A stretch of DNA of 12,412 bases from Candidatus Brocadiaceae bacterium (GTDB lineage Bacteria; Planctomycetota; MHYJ01; JACQXL01; CAKKQI01). The position numbers and the translations under genes were made by a program. Under the pieces are notes generated by a model. That model saw only the letters and a list, made by a program, of their open reading frames with translations. It was not told the DNA's origin and ran no database searches. Shown here in pieces: positions 1-5,913 of the stretch. Numbering within the stretch: the stretch's first letter is position 1; each line of letters begins with the position of its first letter. The stretch is from the NCBI GenBank assembly GCA_919901895.1, contig CAKKQI010000040.1, forward strand, positions 1 through 12,412, in the 5' to 3' direction.

Positions 1-1259
1 TTTTCCCAGTAAATAATGTATGGGCTGAACAACTATCGGAACAAAATAAAATCTTTGTAGTTCAAACATCTGTAAAGGTTATTGAGCGCTGTGTCTTAAT
101 GACTAGTGACCCAGGGGATTTAGTGCTTGACCCCACCTGCGGTTCAGGCACATCGGCTTATGTAGCAGAACAATGGGGCAGAAGATGGATTACAATTGAC
201 ACCTCGCGCGTAGCGCTCGCCTTAGCCCGCACACGCCTGATGTCCGCTACATACCCTTATTATCTACTCCAGGAAGAGAATAACATCCGAACTGGATTTA
301 AATACAAAACAGTGCCGCATATAACCCTTAAATCGCTTGCTAATGACGAGCCACCTAAACAAGAACTAATCTATGACCAGCCGTTTGAAGATAAACATAT
401 TGTCCGTGTAACCGGGCCATTCACCGTTGAGTCGCTCTCTCCACATCGGGTCTCTGATGCCCAGGAAATGATTTCATCTGAGCGGTTTATAGAAACAGTT
501 ATTTCCAATTTACTCAAAGCCGGCGTTCAGACCGGCGACCGAAGCGCCCGTTTGGAATTGGTTAATCTTGATATTCTCCCCAGCGGGCCTGAAATCCAGG
601 CATCAGGTGAATACAAGACCAAATCCGGTTTAAAGAAAGTAGCAGTGGCAGTTGGACCTGAATTCGGCAGTGTGGATGATGACTTTATCAGCGATGCAGT
701 GCGGGTGGCAAAGAAATTCGCCGAGCTTTTAGTCGTAGCCGCCACCTCTTTTGACGCCTCGGCTTTTTCTGTTCCGACGCAGATAAACGGATTACAAATG
801 ATGCGGGTAAAAATCAATCCAGACCTATCAATGGGCGATTTGCTCAAAAAGACCGGTTCAGGCAATTTATTCCTGGCTTTTGGCGAACCAGAAATAAAAG
901 TAAAAGAAACCAAAGACGGCATAGTAGTGGAGATTATCGGCGTTGACATATATGACCCGGTCAAGAGTGAAATCCGTTCCAGTGGTACAGGCGACCCTGA
1001 GCACGACATTGCCGCATGGTTCATTGACACCAACTACAATGGCGAGGCATTCTTTGTAGTGCACGCCTATTTTCTGGGCGGCGACAAACCCTATGAAAAG
1101 CTAAAGAAAGCGCTTAAAGCGGATATTGACGAAGCCATCTGGGATGAACTATACTCCACAACTTCCCGGCCCTTTGCCAAGCCCAAAACCGGCAAAATCG
1201 CCGTCAAGGTCATCAACCACTACGGCGATGAAGTGATGAAGATTATTGAGATTAAATAA
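1..1259 (+). CDS. Site-specific DNA methyltransferase, type III Mod-like, 3' part (5' end outside window)
   Basis: The frame is open from the first base, so this is the C-terminal 418 residues of a larger protein; the Met at 99 is internal. The AdoMet-binding motif I is clear (DPTCGSGT, about visible residues 44-51), followed by the GRRWITIDTSRVALALARTRL helix region typical of large N-4/N-6 DNA methylases of the beta (Mod) class. In that class the catalytic DPPY motif and target-recognition region lie N-terminal of motif I, so both should be just upstream of the window. The long C-terminal region (VPHITLKS, TGPFTVESLSPHR, KTGKIAVKVINHYGDEVMK) is familiar to me from a family of roughly 900-1000 residue methylases usually paired with a helicase/nuclease restriction subunit. 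It probably methylates DNA to mark self. It is the first visible gene of a + strand defence-like block, 99 bp ahead of the nuclease gene, and is visibly richer in GC than that gene. No Res subunit is visible; it may lie upstream. Confidence 0.85.
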   Translation, partial: FPVNNVWAEQLSEQNKIFVVQTSVKVIERCVLMTSDPGDLVLDPTCGSGTSAYVAEQWGRRWITIDTSRVALALARTRLMSATYPYYLLQEENNIRTGFKYKTVPHITLKSLANDEPPKQELIYDQPFEDKHIVRVTGPFTVESLSPHRVSDAQEMISSERFIETVISNLLKAGVQTGDRSARLELVNLDILPSGPEIQASGEYKTKSGLKKVAVAVGPEFGSVDDDFISDAVRVAKKFAELLVVAATSFDASAFSVPTQINGLQMMRVKINPDLSMGDLLKKTGSGNLFLAFGEPEIKVKETKDGIVVEIIGVDIYDPVKSEIRSSGTGDPEHDIAAWFIDTNYNGEAFFVVHAYFLGGDKPYEKLKKALKADIDEAIWDELYSTTSRPFAKPKTGKIAVKVINHYGDEVMKIIEIK

Positions 1260-1320
1260 AATAACTGAACACTAATTCAGTAATTTAAAAGATATAGTTA
1301 GCTAAAAAGGTCAGGCAGAA

Positions 1321-1362
1321 ATGATGATGCAATCCGTCCTGCAAGAGGCCTTTAAAGAATGA
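1321..1362 (+). CDS. Possible 13-residue leader peptide overlapping the nuclease start
   Basis: An ORF of 13 codons (MMMQSVLQEAFKE) has three consecutive ATGs and an AAAAAGG-type purine stretch about 11 nt upstream. It stops in an ATGA overlap (1359-1362) with the start of the next gene. That arrangement is typical of translational coupling, so it could be a leader that loads ribosomes onto the nuclease mRNA. A chance ORF of this size is quite possible, and its own codons supply the GAGG that may serve as ribosome binding site for the nuclease gene. Confidence 0.25.
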   Translation: MMMQSVLQEAFKE

Positions 1363-2849
1363 AAGTATATTTCTCAGATTTTTTTGATGTAACCCCAAAG
1401 GCGTTAGAACGCTATGGGGCATTTAATATTTCGCTCATCAATGATTTGCCTTTATTTGTTGACCCTTTTTTGCTGTTTAATAGCAGGAAAAGGGTGTATC
1501 GAAAATTACATCAAGAAATATTGAGATATATAGCTTTTCTTCGGGATTCCTCTATCACAAAGGACATCAATCAAGGTCTTTTGAGAAGTTGGTATGCTTT
1601 CCCAGAAATTAAACAGAACTGGTTAGGTTATAGCAATGTTGGTAATAGTGGCAGAGGACCTGGACTTGAGTTTGCAAAAGCATTAAATGAAAATTTGCGA
1701 GGTGTCTTTTCTGATTTTGATAAAGTAACAATTAGCAAAAGCGCTCATATTGAAAAATTATGCCTAATTAAAGAAGGCATTGGTCGAGATAATATTAGCG
1801 ACTTTGTTACAAATCTAATAAAGGGATATTTGCTCGAATATACGCAGGCATTTGCCAGGAAATATATTTCGCCTGACAAGTTAAAAAAAATACCTGTACC
1901 GCATGTTCGATTTAATTATAATACTCTATCTTGGATAACCGAGTGCTATGATTTGCCCTTTTATAATAATAACTATGTTCTGCTTTCTCCAAAGAACTTA
2001 TTAACAAAAGATGATACTTGGATTAACAGGTCTGATTTGATTGGCCAATTTGATGATATCGTTGCTTCAATTCCTAATATCCAATTACGAAGTCAGTTAG
2101 GTGAATATTTTGTTTCCAACTTGCCAAAACCCAAAAAGAATAAAGACGGCAGCGAGAAGAGATTGCTTAAACATGATATCGTTAAAGCTGTCGGAGCTGT
2201 AATTGGGAAATATCCTGATATCCTGGACTATTATATTAAGTATAAAGAAGACCGCGGTGACCAAGCAAAGGCAATAAGTGAACAACGGGTTTATGAGGTG
2301 CAGGAAACATTTGTTACGAATCTGTCAAACTTCATTAACACTTTATCAGACGATACCCTCTTTTATAAAAATGCAGGGAAGACGTTGGATGAAAGCTATA
2401 AACGAGTTTTATTTCTTAAGAATGTAATTGAGAATAAAGACGGATACCGTATTTTTTACGTTAAAGGCAAACCGATTAAACGAGAAGTTGATATCCAGAT
2501 AATGTTTCGGCTAACCTGGTTTGCCACGTCTTCAGATGTCACCAGAGAAGCAAATGAAGGGCGTGGGCCTGTAGACTTCAAGATATCAAAAGGAGCAAAC
2601 GATAAAACGCTTGTAGAGTTTAAGCTGGCATCAAACAGCAAGTTGGCGCAAAACTTAGAAAATCAAGTTGGAATTTACCAGAAAGCTCATGATACAGATA
2701 AAACAATAAAAGTTATTTTGTTCTTCTCAGCAGAAGAAGAGCAAAAAGTAAAAAGAACCCTTAAGAGCTTAGGGCTTTTGAATGAAAAATATATAGTACT
2801 TATTGATGCAAGAAATGATAATAAAATATCAGCTTCAAAAGCGCGGTAA
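1359..2849 (+). CDS. Putative PD-(D/E)xK nuclease, defence-associated
   Basis: A 496-residue protein whose last ~110 residues carry a PD-(D/E)xK nuclease signature: upstream acidic residues in REANEG (397-401), GPVDFK with D406, a beta-strand LVEFK with E420 and K422, and a Q436-x3-Y440 pattern like the accessory motif of RecB/Cas4-type nucleases. A beta-strand with KVILFFS (451-457) follows. Residues 1-380 match no domain I can name; they start with a conserved-looking NISLINDLPLFVDPFLLFN stretch (23-41) and have no signal peptide or membrane segment, so the protein is probably cytosolic. The start at ATG 1359 has GAGG about 11 nt upstream. The gene sits between a DNA methyltransferase and a RecQ helicase on the same strand and is more AT-rich than the methylase gene, suggesting a separate acquisition. 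I infer a DNA-cleaving effector of a restriction-like system; the nuclease fold is fairly sure, the partnership is not. Confidence 0.7.
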   Translation: MKVYFSDFFDVTPKALERYGAFNISLINDLPLFVDPFLLFNSRKRVYRKLHQEILRYIAFLRDSSITKDINQGLLRSWYAFPEIKQNWLGYSNVGNSGRGPGLEFAKALNENLRGVFSDFDKVTISKSAHIEKLCLIKEGIGRDNISDFVTNLIKGYLLEYTQAFARKYISPDKLKKIPVPHVRFNYNTLSWITECYDLPFYNNNYVLLSPKNLLTKDDTWINRSDLIGQFDDIVASIPNIQLRSQLGEYFVSNLPKPKKNKDGSEKRLLKHDIVKAVGAVIGKYPDILDYYIKYKEDRGDQAKAISEQRVYEVQETFVTNLSNFINTLSDDTLFYKNAGKTLDESYKRVLFLKNVIENKDGYRIFYVKGKPIKREVDIQIMFRLTWFATSSDVTREANEGRGPVDFKISKGANDKTLVEFKLASNSKLAQNLENQVGIYQKAHDTDKTIKVILFFSAEEEQKVKRTLKSLGLLNEKYIVLIDARNDNKISASKAR

Positions 2850-2875
2850 ATAACTTCCAAATTCCATTTACTGGC

Positions 2876-2961
2876 GGGACACTTTATATATTTTCTTTTG
2901 CGCGCAAATGCTGCATTACAGGGAAATGTTAATAAAATATATGTGCGCAGTAATGTGTCCC
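2876..2961. repeat. 86-bp terminal inverted-repeat element (REP/MITE-like)
   Basis: The ends are perfect inverted repeats, GGGACAC (2876-2882) and GTGTCCC (2955-2961). Inside lies a second 9-bp pair, ATATATTTT (2886-2894) with AAAATATAT (2934-2942), and at the centre a 12-bp perfect palindrome TTTGCGCGCAAA (2897-2908). No ORF fits. GGGACAC/GTGTCCC ends resemble those I associate with REP-type repeats mobilised by Y1/RAYT transposases, but that is from memory. It fills most of the nuclease-recQ gap and ends 2 nt before the recQ ribosome binding site, so it may also affect recQ expression. Confidence 0.6.
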
Positions 2962-2963
2962 CG

Positions 2964-2971
2964 AAGGTGAT
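2964..2971 (+). promoter_or_regulatory. Ribosome binding site of recQ
   Basis: The sequence AAGGTGAT lies 9 nt before ATG 2981 and matches the 3' end of 16S rRNA well. It supports that ATG as the recQ start, and it begins directly after the inverted-repeat element. Confidence 0.6.
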
Positions 2972-2980
2972 TAGAAAATT

Positions 2981-4726
2981 ATGTCTTTAGATAGTAATAA
3001 TACTTATCATACGCGAGAAGTATTACAAAAATATTTTGGTTATTCTGATTTCCACCCTTTACAAGAAGAAATTATTAAGGATGTTCTCGACCATAATGAT
3101 GTTTTAGTGTTAATTCCTACCGGCGGGGGTAAGTCATTGTGTTATCAGTTGCCGGCGGTAATGAATGACGGTATTACTGTGGTTATCTCACCTCTTATCG
3201 CTTTGATGAAAGACCAGGTTGATGATTTGTCTGAGCGTGGAATTTCCGCCGTTTCTATTAATAGCGCTTTAACATATAGTGAAATCTCTGAAATAAAGTC
3301 GCGATTGCTGAAAAAGCAGATTAAACTTTTATATGTGGCGCCTGAAAGGATTGTTATACCGGATTTCCTTGATTTTCTGCGTCAGTTAAATATTAGTCTG
3401 TTCGCCATAGACGAGGCGCATTGCATTTCAGAATGGGGGCATGAATTCCGCCCGGAATATCGCAAGTTGAATCTGTTAAAAAAGAATTTCCCGGCAGTTC
3501 CTTTAATTGCTCTTACGTCCACGGCAGTCCCGCAGGTCCAAACTGATATTGTCAATCAGTTGAATATGGTAAACCCCAAAATCTACCGGGGGAGCCTGAA
3601 TAGAAAGAATCTGTTCTATCAAATCAGGCCGAAGAAAAAAGAGATGTTTCAGCATCTGTTAGGGTATATAAAAAATCATCACAATGATTCCGGGATAATT
3701 TATCGCCAGAGCAGAAAGTCTGTTGATGAATTATCCCGCAAACTCCAAAATAAGGGCATTCGCGCATTGCCATATCACGCCGGCTTGTCATCTGAAACGC
3801 GAAGCGAAAATCAGGAGAAATTCATTAAGGATGATGTGGAAATAATTGTTGCCACCATCGCCTTTGGGATGGGCATTGATAAGCCGAATATCCGTTATGT
3901 GATTCATTGCGATATGCCTAAAAGCATTGAGGGCTATTATCAGGAAACCGGGCGGGCGGGTCGTGATGGGCTTAAGAGCGATTGTATTTTGTTTTTCAGT
4001 TATAGCGATAAAATTAAACACGAATATTTTATCAGGAAGATTGAAGATGAACAAAACCGTCGGATTGCCTATAGTAAATTGTACAGGATGATTGATTTTT
4101 GCACTTGGTCAAAATGCCGGCGGATAACTTTGTTAAATTACTTTGGGGAAAAATATGATGCTCATAACTGTAATATGTGCGATGCCTGCGCCCCTTCTGA
4201 AAAAGCAGAAGTTATATCATACACTGAACCGGAGGCTGTAATTCCTAAAGCTAAAAAAACGACCGACTTTGTTTTCAGGGAGTGCGACCAAAAATTATTT
4301 GAAATCCTAAGGGCATTGCGAAAGCAGATTGCGGATAAGCAGCATATGCCGCCATATATAGTATTCTCAGATGTATCTTTAAAAGATATGTCAACACGGT
4401 ATCCGCAGACCATGGATGCTTTCAGGGAAATTAATGGGGTTGGAGATGTGAAGCTGAAAAAATATGGGCATTTGTTTACAGGAAAAATAGTTGATTACTG
4501 CAAGGCTAATAAAAGTAAGGCTTACTCTGTTCCTGGCATAAGGAGAGAATGTTCCAGTGCCTATGAAAAATGGACGGAGGCACAGGAACAGAAGTTAATT
4601 AGCGAATATAAAAGCGGTAAAACAATTAGTGAACTGGCAAATCTTTTAGGCAGACAAACAGGAGGAATTAGGTCACGGCTCAAAAAACTTGCAATTCAGG
4701 GGACAGCATACCGAACAGTTAAATAA
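2981..4726 (+). CDS. recQ: RecQ-family ATP-dependent DNA helicase, winged helix lacking, C-terminal HTH-like tail
   Basis: A 3'-5' DNA helicase of superfamily 2. The RecQ motif 0 is FHPLQEEII (24-32), Walker A PTGGGKS (46-52, K51), DEAHCISEWGHEFRPEY (144-160), motif III LTSTA (178-182) where LTATA is usual, the IAFGMGIDKPNIRYV motif V region (293-307), and motif VI QETGRAGRDG (321-330). The Zn-binding cysteines C379, C397, C400 and C403 follow (CRR...CNMCDAC). An HRDC-like domain spans about 434-510. Only about 30 residues separate the Zn site from HRDC, so the winged-helix part of the usual RQC region is absent. Residues 528-570 (KWTEAQEQKL...GRQTGGIRSRLKKL) look like a helix-turn-helix. RecQ proteins generally act in recombination and fork repair. 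Here the gene follows a methylase and a nuclease, so it may instead be the motor of a defence system; a plain repair role is equally allowed. Start is supported by the AAGGTGAT site. Confidence 0.9.
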   Translation: MSLDSNNTYHTREVLQKYFGYSDFHPLQEEIIKDVLDHNDVLVLIPTGGGKSLCYQLPAVMNDGITVVISPLIALMKDQVDDLSERGISAVSINSALTYSEISEIKSRLLKKQIKLLYVAPERIVIPDFLDFLRQLNISLFAIDEAHCISEWGHEFRPEYRKLNLLKKNFPAVPLIALTSTAVPQVQTDIVNQLNMVNPKIYRGSLNRKNLFYQIRPKKKEMFQHLLGYIKNHHNDSGIIYRQSRKSVDELSRKLQNKGIRALPYHAGLSSETRSENQEKFIKDDVEIIVATIAFGMGIDKPNIRYVIHCDMPKSIEGYYQETGRAGRDGLKSDCILFFSYSDKIKHEYFIRKIEDEQNRRIAYSKLYRMIDFCTWSKCRRITLLNYFGEKYDAHNCNMCDACAPSEKAEVISYTEPEAVIPKAKKTTDFVFRECDQKLFEILRALRKQIADKQHMPPYIVFSDVSLKDMSTRYPQTMDAFREINGVGDVKLKKYGHLFTGKIVDYCKANKSKAYSVPGIRRECSSAYEKWTEAQEQKLISEYKSGKTISELANLLGRQTGGIRSRLKKLAIQGTAYRTVK

Positions 4727-4953
4727 TAATTACAGAGACCTAACCAGCTCAAATTCAATTGATGGTTTGTGAACACAACACAAGCATATTTGATAGGCAA
4801 TTAAGCAACGAAAGAGGGGAGTTCTTGTAGCATTACAGACGCTTCCGGACTTAAATAATTTATTATAAAACACTGGGATAATAAAAATCACCCGCCTCAA
4901 CTGAACTAATTCTTGTGCCTTCTGTGTGCCAACTTGGTGTGAATTACAGCATA

Positions 4954-4981
4954 TTCTTGTTGACTCTTGTCAACTCAAGAA
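4954..4981. repeat. Inverted repeat near island end
   Basis: TTCTTG-TTGAC (4954-4964) pairs with GTCAA-CT-CAAGAA (4969-4981): 11 base pairs, a 4-nt TCTT loop and a 2-nt bulge. No T-run follows on either strand, so it does not look like an intrinsic terminator. It lies about 70 bp from the tRNA breakpoint, where recombinase arm or excisionase sites are often found, but that role is inference. Confidence 0.45.
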
Positions 4982-4984
4982 TTA

Positions 4985-5002
4985 ACATTAACTCTTTAAT
5001 GT
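4985..5002. repeat. Short perfect hairpin
   Basis: ACATTAA (4985-4991) and TTAATGT (4996-5002) form a 7-bp stem with a CTCT loop, immediately beside the preceding inverted repeat. Being AT-rich, it is weak as an RNA structure, so a protein-binding dyad is at least as likely as a hairpin. Confidence 0.35.
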
Positions 5003-5052
5003 GTTTATAATTATAGATAATTTAAGTGGTTATGAAAAATGACCTGTTTGCA

Positions 5053-5092
5053 TTAGGAAACCGCCGCTCTATCCAGTCTGAGCTACGGGCGC
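5053..5092 (-). pseudogene. tRNA-Arg(CCT) 5' half, cut at the anticodon loop
   Basis: Read on the - strand from 5092, this is a textbook tRNA 5' half: acceptor strand GCGCCCG, TA, D-stem GCTC, loop AGACTGGATA, D-stem GAGC, G26, anticodon stem GCGGT, and loop TTCCTAA with anticodon CCT. From position 39 the match stops: TGCAA replaces the expected ACCGC, and there is no T-arm and no acceptor 3' strand. None of these occurs in the next 360 bp on that strand. The break falls exactly at the 3' edge of the 7-nt anticodon loop, a known crossover site for tyrosine recombinases in tRNA genes. The fragment therefore probably marks the edge of integrated DNA, with the defence-type genes on its left and core-like genes on its right. 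It cannot give a working tRNA as seen here. Confidence 0.8.
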
Positions 5093-5106
5093 ATAAAAAA
5101 ATTGTA

Positions 5107-5112
5107 ATTATA
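5107..5112 (-). promoter_or_regulatory. Candidate -10 box of the former tRNA promoter
   Basis: A perfect TATAAT on the - strand lies 14 nt upstream of the tRNA 5' end, the spacing expected for a tRNA with a short leader. No convincing -35 box is visible (GGATTA at about 17 nt). If active, it would now transcribe the tRNA half and continue into the island, antisense to recQ. Confidence 0.4.
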
Positions 5113-5128
5113 TTTTTTTTTGATTCAT

Positions 5129-5836
5129 TTAATCCCCGCTTTTGGAATACCGAAAATGACCGGTAATCTCCCAGCTGAATAAAACATCCTCCAACTTAGG
5201 GCCGGAACCAATATTATGAACGACTTTAAATCTTTTGGCATCATCTGATTTTTGATCGGTGAGCAATCCGATGTGCGTTACTCCTTTTCCTAAATCCCAC
5301 GTGACAATATTACCGGCTAAATAACCAGCCGCCTGGTTGCTAATGGACAAGGTTTCACCTTTTCTTTTAAAAAATACCATTAAATTCGCTACTCTTCGGT
5401 GGTCAATATTGCTATCCGGTTGGGCTAATCCCCAGATTCTCGGATAAAGATGAAAATTTTGGGCCATCTCTTCGTGGATTTCTTTTTGTAAATCGATACC
5501 CACTTTCCGGTACGCCCGAATAATTACATCCGTACAGACACCCCGGTTTTCCGGAACATCACCACCCGGATATGAAATTTTTACGTAAGCAGGATCATAA
5601 ACTACCTGATGTTTGGTTTGCTCAATAGCCGCCGAAACTAATTTATCCGGAAATTTTTCCGCCTTGGTTTTTGTTTGCCGTTCACCTGGCTCTTGGCCGG
5701 TCGGGACATATTCGGGGCGCCATCTTTCCAGAAAGGTAGTTTTATTGTCAGCGAAATATCCGGTCACACCCAGAATAAACAGACTCAACCCGATAAGGAT
5801 GAAACCTATTATGAGAAAACGTAAACGTTTTTGCAT
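5129..5836 (-). CDS. DUF1287 family protein, membrane-anchored, putative cysteine amidase/peptidase fold
   Basis: A 235-residue protein with basic start MQKRLR and a hydrophobic segment at about 7-27, so it is probably anchored in the inner membrane or exported, with the domain outside the cytoplasm. Residues 70-230 carry the DUF1287 pattern: YDPAYVKISYPGGDVPENRGVCTD (80-103), AYRKVGIDLQK, NIDHRRVANLMVFF (143-156), GNIVTWDL and THIG (175-190), VVHNIGSGP and GHFRY. Cys101 with His188 is a plausible catalytic pair, as in NlpC/P60-like enzymes, suggesting action on cell-wall peptides; the family's true substrate is not known to me. A TAA stop directly precedes ATG 5836, so no longer start is possible, yet I see no ribosome binding site; a REP-like hairpin sits there instead. 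It lies 77 bp after the thymidylate synthase gene on the same strand and may be read through from it. Confidence 0.85.
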   Translation of the reverse strand: MQKRLRFLIIGFILIGLSLFILGVTGYFADNKTTFLERWRPEYVPTGQEPGERQTKTKAEKFPDKLVSAAIEQTKHQVVYDPAYVKISYPGGDVPENRGVCTDVIIRAYRKVGIDLQKEIHEEMAQNFHLYPRIWGLAQPDSNIDHRRVANLMVFFKRKGETLSISNQAAGYLAGNIVTWDLGKGVTHIGLLTDQKSDDAKRFKVVHNIGSGPKLEDVLFSWEITGHFRYSKSGD

Positions 5837-5848
5837 TTAATGATTTTG

Positions 5849-5887
5849 CGGGATTGCTTCGTCCCGATGTCTATCGTGATTCGCGAT
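5849..5887. repeat. REP-like tandem hairpins
   Basis: Two small stems stand side by side: CGGGA (5849-5853) with TCCCG (5862-5866) around TTGCTTCG, and ATCG (5873-5876) with CGAT (5884-5887). The words ATTGCTTCGTC and TTCGCGATGA resemble a dispersed palindromic repeat seen in many bacterial genomes (the ATTGCTTCGTC...CGCAATGA type). It lies in the thyA-DUF1287 gap, just upstream of the DUF1287 start. There is no T-run for a terminator. Confidence 0.5.
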
Positions 5888-5913
5888 GATAACTTAATCA
5901 GTTTAATCCGTTG

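Larger units (their letters stand above)
4727..5052. other. Gene-free boundary region between recQ and the tRNA fragment
   Basis: About 330 bp with no ORF that has both a start and a ribosome binding site on either strand. It is AT-rich and holds two neighbouring hairpins near its right end (listed separately). No tRNA 3' half, integrase gene or group I intron core is visible. I infer that this is the end of an integrated segment, between its last gene and the tRNA-derived attachment scar. Confidence 0.5.

Noticed and set aside
1264..1281. Hairpin ACTGAA/TTCAGT after the methyltransferase as a terminator
   Set aside because: A 6-bp AT-rich stem without a T-run is too weak; the methylase and nuclease genes may well be co-transcribed.
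4735..4935. Start-less open frame on the - strand in the recQ-tRNA gap
   Set aside because: It has no start codon, no ribosome binding site and no recognisable protein similarity; it is open only by chance.
4727..5092. Group I intron inside tRNA-Arg(CCT), a known bacterial intron site
   Set aside because: The tRNA 5' half breaks at the anticodon loop, as such introns would cause, but no 3' half and no recognisable intron core or guide pairing follow on the - strand before the convergent recQ gene.
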